In this document: positions 44,033-52,780 of the stretch, piece after piece
Layout of the letters: every line of letters begins with the position of its first letter
Numbering within the stretch: position 1 is the first letter of the stretch
From: Hirschia sp.
Lineage (GTDB): Bacteria > Pseudomonadota > Alphaproteobacteria > Caulobacterales > Hyphomonadaceae
Reading direction: 5' to 3'
Length of the DNA stretch: 62,706 nucleotides
Assembly: GCA_002709235.1 (NCBI GenBank)
Contig: PAQI01000017.1
Coordinates: forward strand, 48,344 to 111,049
Notes under the pieces: model-generated
Told to the model about the DNA's origin: nothing
The model's database searches: none
The model's input: the letters and a program-made list of their open reading frames with translations, nothing else
Program-made: the position numbers and the translations under genes

Positions 44033-44311
44033 CTACTCGCCCTCGCCGAAGCGGTCGCTGATCAGGGCGCAGACACCATCCATCGCCTGTTCGGCCTCCG
44101 GGCCTTCAGCGATCACCGTGACCTCACAGCCCAGATGCGCTGTCAGCATCAACAGATCCATGATCGAGGCCGCATCGGCTGACACATCTTCATGCTTCAG
44201 CGTCACAGTGGCATCATGTTTGAGCGCTTCGCGGGCCAGTGCTGCGGATGCACGGGCGTGCAGCCCTCGTCGGTTGCAGATTTCAACAGTTCTGGTCAGG
44301 AGGGTGGACAT
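44033..44311 (-). CDS. ptsH: HPr phosphocarrier protein
   Basis: 92 residues with the active histidine His18 in 'NRRGLHARASAAL' and the regulatory serine region 'ADAASIMDLLML' (Ser49, equivalent to Ser46). It relays phosphate from EI to the EIIA protein encoded just upstream. In alphaproteobacteria this HPr belongs to a regulatory PTS without sugar permeases. The ATG at 44311 follows AGGAGG-containing sequence only weakly, but a longer frame to 44416 overlaps the EIIA gene and is not conserved. Its gene order after EIIA and chvG is typical. Confidence 0.93.
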   Translation of the reverse strand: MSTLLTRTVEICNRRGLHARASAALAREALKHDATVTLKHEDVSADAASIMDLLMLTAHLGCEVTVIAEGPEAEQAMDGVCALISDRFGEGE

Positions 44312-44336
44312 CACTTCGCGCGATATGCAGCGCTGG

Positions 44337-44741
44337 TCACCCCGTTTTCTGAAGGACGGCTGACGCGATGGAAATATATTTGCGCCCGGCTTCCTGAATG
44401 GCATTGGAGGCATCATCCAATGCCAGACGGTCGCGTATTTCCGCAGCCTTGATCAGCATGGGCAGATTGGCCCCGGCAATGACTTCAATGCGTGATTTGG
44501 ACATGCAGGAGATGGCCAGATTGGACGGTGTGTCGCCAAACATGTCCGTAAAGATGATGACACCCCGACCGACATCATTGGCGCGTGCCGCGTCAATGAT
44601 TTCCTGTCGTCGCTCTTCCATATCGTCATCTGCGCCGATGCAGATGGCGGTGAAGGCTGCCTGCGGCCCCACGACATGTTCTGTGGCTGCAACGAATTCA
44701 TTCGCCAGCCCGCCATGGGTCACAACGACAACACCAATCAT
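44337..44741 (-). CDS. PTS EIIA component, mannose/fructose family (EIIA-Man type)
   Basis: 134 residues: phosphorylated His9 in 'VVVVTHGGLA', 'VIIFTDMFGDTPSNLA' (~63-78) and the C-terminal helices of the EIIA-Man fold. It is a stand-alone domain, the usual regulatory form in alphaproteobacteria, where it accepts phosphate from HPr. The ATG at 44741 is preceded by TTTGAGG, while a frame four codons longer is less likely. It sits 58 bp after chvG; the small hprK gene usually found between them is missing. Confidence 0.9.
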   Translation of the reverse strand: MIGVVVVTHGGLANEFVAATEHVVGPQAAFTAICIGADDDMEERRQEIIDAARANDVGRGVIIFTDMFGDTPSNLAISCMSKSRIEVIAGANLPMLIKAAEIRDRLALDDASNAIQEAGRKYISIASAVLQKTG

Positions 44742-44799
44742 TCCAAACCTCAAAATTGCCGTACTTCAGTGTGAAGCTGACGACTCATTTAACGTTGGG

Positions 44800-46443
44800 T
44801 CAAGACGTATTCTTCATATTTCCGTCACGTGCTGGCAATCTTACAACAAAGCGTGCGCCAAGGACACGGTCCCCATCCATGCGGTTTTCCGCCCACACTT
44901 CGCCGCGATGGGTTTCGATGATCTGCTTGACGATGGACAGTCCAAGCCCCGAATTATTGCCGAACTTGGCCCCTACCGGGCGGTCTGAGTAAAACCGCTC
45001 GAACACCTTCTCAAGCTTGTCCGGCGGCAGGCCCGGCCCATCATCCTCGATGGTGATGCGCACCACCCCATCCTCGCGATAGGCATTGATCGCAACCACG
45101 CCATCAGCCGGGCAGAAGCTGCGGGCATTTTCCACCAGATTGCGGATGACCTGGCTGATCGGGCCTTCGCGTCCAATCACCACCAGCTCGCCGAACATGT
45201 CATCCGCCATCAGTGACACTTCCGGTTCGCCCTCGCGCCGCGTATCACGCCAGATCCCGGCCAGATCCTCCAGCAGGCGTCGAACATCCACCGGCCCGGG
45301 AACCTCGCGGGCAATCTCTGCCTCCAGGCGCGATGCATTGGAAATGTCCGTGATCAACCGGTCGAGCCGGATCACATCCTTCTGGATCAGCGCATGCATG
45401 CGCGCCTGCACCTCCGGATTGTCCACAGTCGTTGCCGTCTCAACCGCAGAACGGATGGAGGTGAGCGGATTTTTCAACTCATGCGCCACATCCGCCGCGA
45501 ATCGCTCATTGAGCTCGATGCGATCATGCAGGGCGGCCGTCATCGCCTCCAGCGCCTGCGCCAGATCGCCGATTTCATCGCTCCGCCCAGACATATTGGG
45601 CATGTCCAGCCGCTGCGAAACACCTGTGCGCACCCGGTCAGCGGCAATCGACAAGCGCCTCAGAGGCCGCGCAATTCCCACTGTCAGCAGTGCCGATGTG
45701 ATCAGCGAGACCAGCACGGCCACACCGATGATCGGGGCGAGCGTCGCACGTTCGGCCCGGATGATATCCTGCACGTCGGAAGCCTCGATCGTCATCACAC
45801 CGATCACAGACGCCACACGCTGGATCGGCACAGAGACCGAGATCAGCCTCTGGCCGCGCTCTGAAAAGCGCTGCGAGGCGGCAATATCCCCGCCAAATGC
45901 CACGCTCAGCTCTTCTTCCAGCGTGCGCGCCTCGATGAAGTCGACACCCCCGCGCGGGGACACATTGTCGATCACATCGCCCAGCGTGCGCGACAGGTTC
46001 ACCGCCAGCTTATCCAGCGCACCCGGCTCTTCAATCGGTGGCAGGTCAGCTTCCAGCACACGATCTTCCAGCAGCAATGTATCCGCCGCAATCTCACCAT
46101 CGGGCATGAAGATCCGCACACGCGTATTGGGCGGGGTCTCCCAGCGCTTGAGCAATGTGCGTGAGGCATAGGGGTTCAGCGCAGGTTCCGGCTCCCCTAC
46201 TGTTGCCACCGCAGAGAGCATTCCCTCATAGCTCAGCGCCATTGATTGCAGGCTCTCCATACGTGCGCGCACAAGTCCCGCCCGGATCTCGTTCACGAAC
46301 AGCGCACCCGATATCAGGATCAGCAATCCCGCCAGATTGGACGCAAAGATGACCTGTGCAATACGCGAGCGAAACCAGCCGCGCGGCTTTCTGGCCGCCA
46401 CGAGCGTCTTGCCGGTCGGGCTGGTCTTGTCCAGATGCGCCAC
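44800..46443 (-). CDS. chvG: Sensor histidine kinase ChvG
   Basis: 547 residues: a first membrane helix (~33-52), a periplasmic sensing loop (~55-230), a second helix (~235-257), a HAMP domain, a dimerisation domain with His321 in 'AADVAHELKNPLTS', and an ATPase domain with 'NLVENA' (N box), 'EDDGPGLP' and 'NNSGLGLSIVKQI'. It is the ChvG/ExoS type that senses acid or envelope stress with its response regulator just upstream. The likely start is GTG at 46443 after AGAGGCG, 44 bp from the chvI stop. Confidence 0.93.
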   Translation of the reverse strand: MAHLDKTSPTGKTLVAARKPRGWFRSRIAQVIFASNLAGLLILISGALFVNEIRAGLVRARMESLQSMALSYEGMLSAVATVGEPEPALNPYASRTLLKRWETPPNTRVRIFMPDGEIAADTLLLEDRVLEADLPPIEEPGALDKLAVNLSRTLGDVIDNVSPRGGVDFIEARTLEEELSVAFGGDIAASQRFSERGQRLISVSVPIQRVASVIGVMTIEASDVQDIIRAERATLAPIIGVAVLVSLITSALLTVGIARPLRRLSIAADRVRTGVSQRLDMPNMSGRSDEIGDLAQALEAMTAALHDRIELNERFAADVAHELKNPLTSIRSAVETATTVDNPEVQARMHALIQKDVIRLDRLITDISNASRLEAEIAREVPGPVDVRRLLEDLAGIWRDTRREGEPEVSLMADDMFGELVVIGREGPISQVIRNLVENARSFCPADGVVAINAYREDGVVRITIEDDGPGLPPDKLEKVFERFYSDRPVGAKFGNNSGLGLSIVKQIIETHRGEVWAENRMDGDRVLGARFVVRLPARDGNMKNTS

Positions 46444-46487
46444 GCTTCGCCTCTTTCGCCTGCTGGCCGGATCAACCGGCCAAATGA

Positions 46488-47186
46488 TCAGGCTTCCTTG
46501 TAGCGATATCCCACGCCATATAGCGTTTCAATCGAATCAAACTCGCCATCCAGCTCACGGAATTTCTTGCGCAGGCGCTTGATGTGGCTGTCAATGGTGC
46601 GGTCATCCACATAGACCTGGTCATCATAGGCCGCATCCATCAGCTGGTCGCGGCTCTTCACATAGCCCGGACGTGTGGACAGCGATTGCAGGATCAGGAA
46701 TTCAGTGACCGTCAAACGGACCTGCTCGCCTTTCCAGTTACAGGCATGGCGATTGGGGTCCAGCGTCAGCGATCCACGCACAATGGGCTTCTTGTCACCC
46801 TCTTCGGGAGAGTCCGGCGATCCCCCGCGTGAGCGACGCAACACCGCTTTCACACGCTCGGCCAGCAGGCGGTTGGAGCACGGCTTGCGAATGAAATCAT
46901 CGGCACCGATATTGAAGCCGACTACCTCGTCGATCTCATCATCCTTGGATGTCAGGAAGATCGCAGGCAGATCAGAGGTCTGGCGCAGGCGGCGCAGCAG
47001 CTCCATCCCATCCATCTTGGGCATCTTCACATCCAGAATGGCCAGGTCAGGCGGATTTTCAGCCAGACCCTGCAGCGCCGATTCACCGTCATGATAGGCA
47101 CGCACCGTATATCCTTCGGCCTCGAAGAATGGCTTCAGGCTTGCGACTATGTTCTCGTCATCATCGACCAGGGCGATTGTGGTCAT
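46488..47186 (-). CDS. chvI: Response regulator ChvI (OmpR family)
   Basis: 232 residues: a receiver domain with Asp52 in '[13 protein letters not shown]' and a switch Lys at 'KDDE...RKP', then a winged-helix OmpR/PhoB DNA-binding domain ('[17 protein letters not shown]'). A linker of about 20 polar residues (around '[13 protein letters not shown]') separates them. ChvI controls envelope, exopolysaccharide and symbiosis or pathogenesis genes in relatives. It is the first gene of a chvI-chvG-EIIA-ptsH series. Confidence 0.95.
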   Translation of the reverse strand: MTTIALVDDDENIVASLKPFFEAEGYTVRAYHDGESALQGLAENPPDLAILDVKMPKMDGMELLRRLRQTSDLPAIFLTSKDDEIDEVVGFNIGADDFIRKPCSNRLLAERVKAVLRRSRGGSPDSPEEGDKKPIVRGSLTLDPNRHACNWKGEQVRLTVTEFLILQSLSTRPGYVKSRDQLMDAAYDDQVYVDDRTIDSHIKRLRKKFRELDGEFDSIETLYGVGYRYKEA

Positions 47187-47319
47187 GAGTTTGCCCCTCT
47201 TGTGCTTGCACCGCCTGTCCCTGGCAGCGTCAGTCTGTTCTTATGCCAATATAGTGTTGCGCGCAAAGGGACCAAGTTTCGACAGATATTTGATCAAATA
47301 AGGCAAGGCGCAGGCACAA

Positions 47320-48579
47320 TCAGAAAAATGCTCCGATGAGGAGAAGCAGAGCAGACACGCACCCCAGAACGGGAATGACATAACTGCGCGCTTGTGCAGT
47401 CTCCCGGCGCAGGATCACGATCAGCGCAGTCTGGACCAGTGCGAAGACGATCAGGATGATGACACCTGTCAGCTCCGCCAGCTGTGCGAGGGGCATGGCA
47501 AAGGCAAACAACAGCACCAATCCTGTCGTTACCGCCACACCCACCAAAGGTGTACCGGTCCGCAGCGATACCCGCCCCAACACTTCAGGAACCCCGCCAT
47601 ATTTCGTGAGTCCATAGACCAGTCGCGAAACCATGTTCACCTGAATGATCACGCCATTGCCGATCGAGGCCATCGCCATCAGCGTCATCAGCCAGGCAGG
47701 AAGCAGGCCCTGCGCATGTACCACATCGCCAAGCGGCTCATGTGATGTCGCCAGCTGCATTGTCGGAACCACGCTCACCGCAACTGCCGACACACACACA
47801 TAGAGCAATAACGAAACTCCGAACGCCACCAACAGGGCCCGCGGCAGAACACGCGGCGCATCCTTCACTTCCTCGGCCATGTTCACAACATCCTCGAACC
47901 CGATAAAGGCAAAGAAGGCCAGCACGGCAGAAGCCGCCAGCGCAAAACCAAGCCCCTGCGGTACAGGCGTGGCCATGATCAGTGCCGGCCAGGCCGCAAT
48001 ATCGCCAAGCCCCAGCACGGTGATCAGTACCAGCAACCCCACCTCGATCAGTGTCACCGCCACAACCACCCCGGAAGCGAGACTGACGCCCAGACCCGCC
48101 AACACCGCGGAAACCAGCCCCAGCGCCGCCATCACCACAAAGGGCGACGCAGGCATGACAGATTGAAAATAGCCGGCAAATGCCGACAGCAAAGTCGCGG
48201 CCGAGACAATCCCCGAGAGCGACACGCCCACCACGGTGAGCTGCGTCAGCCACAATCTGCCGTAAGCATTCTGGACATAGCTGGCTTCACCGCCTGCCTG
48301 CGGCATACGCTTGACCAGTGCGCCATAGGACAGCGCTGCAAAGAATGCAGGCACAGCTGCGATAAGAAAGGCAATGGGGGCAAACACGCCCGCCCGTCCG
48401 GCAATCGCGCCAATGGTCGCAAAAATGCCTGCACCAATGATCCCGCCAATGCCATAAAATGTGATGCCCCAGAAGCCGATCACCCGCCGCAATTGCGCGG
48501 GGGGAACGTTCTGCTTCAGGACATGGTCAACCGGCGGCGGTTCCGGCGCCAAATCCGGCCTGTCAGGCGGCTCGCTCAT
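47320..48579 (-). CDS. APC-family amino-acid permease
   Basis: 419 residues with about twelve membrane helices. 'GITFYGIGGIIGAGIFATIG' near the N-terminus is the APC-superfamily motif that binds substrate backbone and sodium in homologues, and 'FAFIGFEDVVNMAEEVKDAPRVLP' (in parts) the motif of loop 6-7. The amino-acid substrate cannot be assigned. An ATG at 48579 is chosen, but a GTG at 48585 lies at a better distance from GGAGGG and is an equally likely start. It follows the TIR gene by about 100 bp. Confidence 0.9.
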   Translation of the reverse strand: MSEPPDRPDLAPEPPPVDHVLKQNVPPAQLRRVIGFWGITFYGIGGIIGAGIFATIGAIAGRAGVFAPIAFLIAAVPAFFAALSYGALVKRMPQAGGEASYVQNAYGRLWLTQLTVVGVSLSGIVSAATLLSAFAGYFQSVMPASPFVVMAALGLVSAVLAGLGVSLASGVVVAVTLIEVGLLVLITVLGLGDIAAWPALIMATPVPQGLGFALAASAVLAFFAFIGFEDVVNMAEEVKDAPRVLPRALLVAFGVSLLLYVCVSAVAVSVVPTMQLATSHEPLGDVVHAQGLLPAWLMTLMAMASIGNGVIIQVNMVSRLVYGLTKYGGVPEVLGRVSLRTGTPLVGVAVTTGLVLLFAFAMPLAQLAELTGVIILIVFALVQTALIVILRRETAQARSYVIPVLGCVSALLLLIGAFF

Positions 48580-48683
48580 GGACACACTCAACCCTCCGAT
48601 GCAAGGCCAGGACGCCGATCCGGATCATGACCATAACACCGGGCCAACCGCTCACACACGCGACGATTGCGCGCTGGCAATAT

Positions 48684-49583
48684 CTAACTGGCAATTGTCA
48701 CGAAGAACGGCGTATCTGGTATCGCACCATAGACATGCTGGAAAACATCAAGCGTGATATGCGAAAGATAGGCAGGCTCCAGCGGCAAGGGCAGCTGGAA
48801 CGCAAAGTCCCCACCGCCCAGTTCCACCGTCTCCGCCTGGAAGCTCTCGGACAACAAGGCAGATGCCGCCGCAATCTGTGACGGGTTGAGCGGCTGTGTC
48901 GGCAGGTCCAGTATCACCGTGCCATCGCCATTCTTGACGAATTGCACATATTTCTGATCGCTGTTTTCCACAATCATGAAATCGGTCTCACCGGCCTCGT
49001 CACGATAGCGCTCAAAATCGGCAACCAGCTTTTCCTTCACGCCCGGCGCAACATGGCGCTGATCCGTCTGTACCAGTAGAGGCGCATTATCCGCCGCAGG
49101 AAGTGAGCTGAGGAATTTCGAGACATATTCGGTCAGGTGTTGCGCATCGCGCTGAAACGCAGCCCCGCGCACAAGCTCTGCATTGCACAGCGCCAACCCT
49201 GCAATATCCGACGGCAACTGGCTCTCATCGGGCATTTGCGCATTGTCCAAAAGGACCGGGATCACCCGTGCGCCCATTTCCAGCGCCAGCTTCAGCTCCA
49301 TGCGTACAAAATCCTGCGGATTGTCGATCCGCCGCACACCCTTGGCGTCCGCGGCATCAACCCAGCTTTCCCCCATCACTGCCAGTACCACGCTGGAGGA
49401 CGCCAGGCGACTACGGATCACATCGACAAAATTATCGCCGGGCTGGATCGCCACCGTGTCAAAAAACACCGGCACATCCGGGCAATGATAGCCGAAAAAA
49501 TCCGCAATCCGCCCTGAAAACGCCGCCGAATCCGACCGCCTGTAAGAAATGAAGACGCCACCCGCCATAATACACCTTGTCAT
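48684..49583 (-). CDS. TIR-domain protein with an unidentified C-terminal domain
   Basis: 299 residues. Residues 9-135 form a TIR domain: 'GVFISYRRSDSAAFSGRIAD', 'VFFDTVAIQPGDNFVDVI' and 'SVVLAVMGESWVD', followed by 'FVRMELKLAL', where Glu96 aligns with the catalytic Glu of NAD-cleaving TIRs such as SARM1. The C-terminal ~110 residues ('DFERYRDEAGETDFMIVE', 'KYVQFVKNGDGTVILDLP') show no family I can name firmly; they slightly resemble chaperone-like TY-Chap domains of bacterial conflict proteins. Start 49583 and 49568 are both possible. No partner sensor gene adjoins it. Confidence 0.85.
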   Translation of the reverse strand: MTRCIMAGGVFISYRRSDSAAFSGRIADFFGYHCPDVPVFFDTVAIQPGDNFVDVIRSRLASSSVVLAVMGESWVDAADAKGVRRIDNPQDFVRMELKLALEMGARVIPVLLDNAQMPDESQLPSDIAGLALCNAELVRGAAFQRDAQHLTEYVSKFLSSLPAADNAPLLVQTDQRHVAPGVKEKLVADFERYRDEAGETDFMIVENSDQKYVQFVKNGDGTVILDLPTQPLNPSQIAAASALLSESFQAETVELGGGDFAFQLPLPLEPAYLSHITLDVFQHVYGAIPDTPFFVTIAS

Positions 49584-49778
49584 CTGCCCACCCCTATCGG
49601 GCGACGTCTGGCGAAAAAGGTCAAGAGACTCCGTGGCGGATTCGAACACTGGCGGGAAATCCTTGACCGCCCCGATATAGATATCTAGCGTATTGATAGC
49701 TGGATTATCATAATGGATCCCGCCCTGCCCGACACGCATCCGGCATTCAAATGGCAGGTCTGGACAATGGAGGGTGGC

Positions 49779-50198
49779 ATGGGCGAAGGCATAAAGATTG
49801 TCGAGGCATTCCTGCGAACACTGGAATCGCGTGACCTGGACAAGCTTGGCGAACTCGTCACCGAGGATATCATCTATTCCAATCCGCCATCGCCGGCGCA
49901 TCTGGGCCGTCAGGCGATGACCGAATTCCTGTCATTCAATTACAAGCGCATGGATGGCAGCTCCTGCACCATCCATCACTGGGCCGAAAACGAAACCGGC
50001 ACAGTGGTGATGAATGAACGCACCGAATACATGCATTTCGGCGACAAGAAAGCCGGCGCAACCTTCATGGGCATCTTCGAGATTCGCGACGGAAAAATCT
50101 GCGCCTGGCGCGATTATTGGGACCACGCCTCCTTTGCCGCGCAGATGGCCGCCATCGGCCAGGCGGCCGGTCCGGGTATCAACAATTCTTCCAGCTGA
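49779..50198 (+). CDS. Limonene-epoxide-hydrolase/SnoaL-fold protein
   Basis: 139 residues in an NTF2-like fold: 'IVEAFLRTLESRDLDKLGEL', then 'VMNERTEYMHFG' and the C-terminal 'GIFEIRDGKICAWRDYWD', which contains the Asp-x-x-Tyr-x-Asp pattern of the limonene-1,2-epoxide hydrolase type. The exact substrate is unknown. ATG 49779 follows GGAGGG; earlier ATGs at 49713 and 49767 are possible but lack a site at good distance. A DUF1330 gene starts 22 bp later, probably in one transcript. Confidence 0.75.
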   Translation: MGEGIKIVEAFLRTLESRDLDKLGELVTEDIIYSNPPSPAHLGRQAMTEFLSFNYKRMDGSSCTIHHWAENETGTVVMNERTEYMHFGDKKAGATFMGIFEIRDGKICAWRDYWDHASFAAQMAAIGQAAGPGINNSSS

Positions 50199-50220
50199 CA
50201 CGTACAAAGGAGCAAGACCC

Positions 50221-50532
50221 ATGACCGCCTATGTCATGTTTCGGTGTTTGCAGGGTCCCGATCCTGCGGATTTTGAAAAATACCGTGCCGCTGTGCGCGA
50301 GACACTGATTCCCTATGAGGTGAAGATCCTCTCTTTGCATCCCTCCTTCAAACAGGTGGAAGGAGAGGTCCCCACTCACTCACTCGCCCTTCTTGAATTT
50401 GCCGATATGGCCTCTGCAACAGCGTGGTATGAGAGCCCGGAATACCAGAAGATCATTCCGTTTCGAACCAATAGCGGGACCTATGAAGCCTTCATCTTTG
50501 AAGGATTTCCGCCCAGACCGGCAATGGCCTGA
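50221..50532 (+). CDS. DUF1330 domain protein
   Basis: 103 residues of a dimeric ferredoxin-like alpha/beta fold: 'DPADFEKYRAAVRETL', 'LLEFADMASATAWYESPEYQ' and 'FIFEGFPP' match DUF1330. Related proteins are small, often stress- or aromatic-metabolism-associated, with no agreed function. Start has an excellent AAAGGAGCAAG site. Downstream of and apparently co-expressed with the SnoaL-type gene. Confidence 0.85.
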   Translation: MTAYVMFRCLQGPDPADFEKYRAAVRETLIPYEVKILSLHPSFKQVEGEVPTHSLALLEFADMASATAWYESPEYQKIIPFRTNSGTYEAFIFEGFPPRPAMA

Positions 50533-50595
50533 ACAGGCTCTTTTCAGCCCGCCTGCCCGAACACAAACTTATCCTCCCCCCGGCCCGGCTCATAT

Positions 50596-51270
50596 ATGAT
50601 GCTGGTCATGGCACGATTGCGCGCACCTTCTGCCAGATGCCGTCTTGCCTATTGGCGCGAGATGCGACGCGGCGTGCGCTGGCTCTATTTTTCCGCCTGG
50701 TGGCTGGCCTCATTGGGCCTGCTGGCGAGGCCCGGTGCCGCATCGCGATGGGTGACAGAACGATGCGAACAGCTCGAACATGGATTGCGCTGCCTGCTGG
50801 TCCTCGCCCTGGGCGGCCAACCGATTGGTACCCCTTCGGTTTCCAGATCTGACATCGACCAAAAGCCAGCCCCGGACAATAATGAACCCGGGCAGGCAAT
50901 TTATGATCAGTATACGGATATTCCTTATACTGAATATCGTGATGCTTCCTTTGGGCTGTCATTGAAAGCCCTTGGCCACGCCATGCCCGGCCCTCACAAA
51001 GGACTGGCATCAGCTCCAGCCAATCGCAAGGCTCGCAGGCCGATATCTCCTGAAATTCGCCTTGCCATACGACTAAGAATTCTCGCCAATGCATTTGCTG
51101 AGCCCGACATCCAGATAGCACGCATGCGTCAGCGCCTGGCCCGTCTGGGCCTGATCGTCCGCAAATTGGGTCCCACATTTCCCGAGACCATTACCACTAC
51201 ACTCCTGCGCATGGGCGCTGAACGTTCCGGCATCAATCTGCCTGCACGCCTGTTGTTTGACAGTTCCTAG
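50596..51270 (+). CDS. Hypothetical protein with N-terminal hydrophobic helix
   Basis: 224 residues, not recognised. The first ~50 residues are basic and contain one amphipathic/hydrophobic stretch ('WLYFSAWWLASLGLLA'); a central ~80 residues are polar and probably unstructured. The C-terminal ~75 ('PEIRLAIRLRILANAFAEPDIQIARMRQRLARLGL' in pieces) are helical. There are several in-frame starts (50596, 50599, 50608). No upstream ribosome site is strong. It may be lineage-specific. Confidence 0.5.
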   Translation: MMLVMARLRAPSARCRLAYWREMRRGVRWLYFSAWWLASLGLLARPGAASRWVTERCEQLEHGLRCLLVLALGGQPIGTPSVSRSDIDQKPAPDNNEPGQAIYDQYTDIPYTEYRDASFGLSLKALGHAMPGPHKGLASAPANRKARRPISPEIRLAIRLRILANAFAEPDIQIARMRQRLARLGLIVRKLGPTFPETITTTLLRMGAERSGINLPARLLFDSS

Positions 51271-51366
51271 ACCTGCCAGACTTTACCCAATCCAGCCCTT
51301 TCACCGGGCGGCAGCCATGCCGCACCGGACAAGGCTGCTGGTCGCACAAATCTGCCTCCAACATCC

Positions 51367-51403
51367 ACAAGAAAAGCCCGCCATGATCAGATCAGGCGGG
51401 CTT
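51367..51403 (-). terminator. Rho-independent terminator downstream of the SH3 protein gene
   Basis: A perfect 9-bp stem AAGCCCGCC/GGCGGGCTT with a 12-nt loop is followed on the minus strand by TTCTTGTGG after the stem's own T's. It lies 66 bp after the stop at 51469. It could also serve the rightward gene ending at 51270. Confidence 0.75.
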
Positions 51404-51468
51404 GGAGTCTTGGTCTACGAGGTCAGCTTATTCAGGGGCTCGCAGTGCCCCCGGGCGACAAGATCGCC

Positions 51469-52569
51469 TTAGTTGAAAGCCGGGCTGTCTGTGCCAGCTT
51501 CGTCATCTTCGGCACCCGGATTTTCATTGGCTGGCATCTGCGGGGATGTCAGGCTGGGCGAAGGATCGCCCTGGTTCATCGTGTCACCTTCACGGTCCAT
51601 CATCTGGGACTCGGCGTCAGGTGATTCAGGCGTCGGTGTCAGAACATATGTTTCGCTCTGGACAACAACTTCTGCACCGGTGTTTTCAACCTGGCCTTTT
51701 TCATCACCAATCATGTTGCCGGATGTTTCAGCCTTGCTCTGAGTCTGAAAGTTGCCAGCCTGTTTGGAAGTGATGGCTTCATCGCTGGCAGCAGCTGCTT
51801 CGATTGCCGCAAGCTGGGCTGCATTGGCGTCTTCCGTTGAATCAATGGAAGAATAGTCTTCCTGATCCAGCATTGCGCCATCATCCATTGGCTGGTCCAT
51901 TGTGTCGTCAGACATCATGTCGTCATTGGAGTCTTCAGCCGGAACCGTGTCGGAAACCTTGGTGTCGGTTTGCGTGTCCATTGTCCCTTCAGCCGTCAGC
52001 AGCGGGGAATAGATCCACATGGGCGATTCACCTTCAGCGGAAATCCGTGTCCAATTGCCCTTGTTCTCATAGATGGTGACGCTGTCACCCTTCTTCAGAA
52101 CCTTGGCAATGTCACTGGACGTTCCCGTGTCAGTACGCACATTGGCGGCTTCGGGAATGATGTACATTGTGGTGCCAGCTTCAGCCAGCTCGGTCTCGGA
52201 AGCCGATTCAACTTCATTCGGGTTCCAGACGTCAGGGTCACTCACGGCATTCTCTGCCTTTTCATAAGTGTCCTTGGCAGCGTCTTTCGCCATGTCAGCA
52301 GCTTCACCGGCATCCTGGGCAAAGTCCTCAGCGCCTTCCTCAACATTCTGAGCGCCTTGTTCGACTTTCTCGCCAATGGTTTCATCTTCAACCTGTGGCA
52401 TGTCGACCGGATTGTTCATTTCGGTTTCGGACTGAACCATCGGGTCAGCCTGCTGGTCTGCAGCCTGCGCATAGGCGACAGGTGCACCAAGTGACAACGC
52501 GGCAACGGATGCGATAAGCGCTGCACGAAAGCCGGTTTTCTGTTCATTTTTCTGGGTGGAGTATTTCAT
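51469..52569 (-). CDS. Secreted acidic SH3-domain protein
   Basis: 366 residues, very acidic. A signal peptide (~1-35, ending Ala-Tyr-Ala-Gln) precedes an alanine/glutamate-rich helical segment (65-108, resembling LEA-like repeats) and a bacterial SH3 domain (135-193: 'AANVRTDTG', 'LKKGDSVTIYENKGNWTRI'). Then comes a ~170-residue low-complexity tail rich in Asp, Glu, Ser, Met, Thr and Pro, ending in a Glu/Asp-rich stretch. Bacterial SH3 domains bind wall or proteins; the tail may be a flexible linker or stalk. Start 52569 carries AAGGGAGAC upstream. Confidence 0.8.
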   Translation of the reverse strand: MKYSTQKNEQKTGFRAALIASVAALSLGAPVAYAQAADQQADPMVQSETEMNNPVDMPQVEDETIGEKVEQGAQNVEEGAEDFAQDAGEAADMAKDAAKDTYEKAENAVSDPDVWNPNEVESASETELAEAGTTMYIIPEAANVRTDTGTSSDIAKVLKKGDSVTIYENKGNWTRISAEGESPMWIYSPLLTAEGTMDTQTDTKVSDTVPAEDSNDDMMSDDTMDQPMDDGAMLDQEDYSSIDSTEDANAAQLAAIEAAAASDEAITSKQAGNFQTQSKAETSGNMIGDEKGQVENTGAEVVVQSETYVLTPTPESPDAESQMMDREGDTMNQGDPSPSLTSPQMPANENPGAEDDEAGTDSPAFN

Positions 52570-52780
52570 ATCAAGTCTCCCTTCGTTCGAGCCGTCTGGT
52601 CGGGGACAGACAAGCGGTATAATCATGCGCCAAACAGAGGCGTCCCATGACCAAACAACGAAGGGCACGCAGATTCGTTTCATTAAAATCGGGATACGAT
52701 TTGCACCGACACACGCATTAAGACATGTATTCCAATGACTTGTATCGTAAAAATAAAGTCAATTCATCCGGCAAGGACGG

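Noticed and set aside
44742-44799. hprK remnant between chvG and the EIIA gene
   Set aside because: Only 58 bp are available and they show no P-loop or HprK-like sequence.
45086-46171. 361-codon frame opposite chvG
   Set aside because: Antisense shadow with extreme Ser/Arg content; chvG motifs on the other strand are complete.
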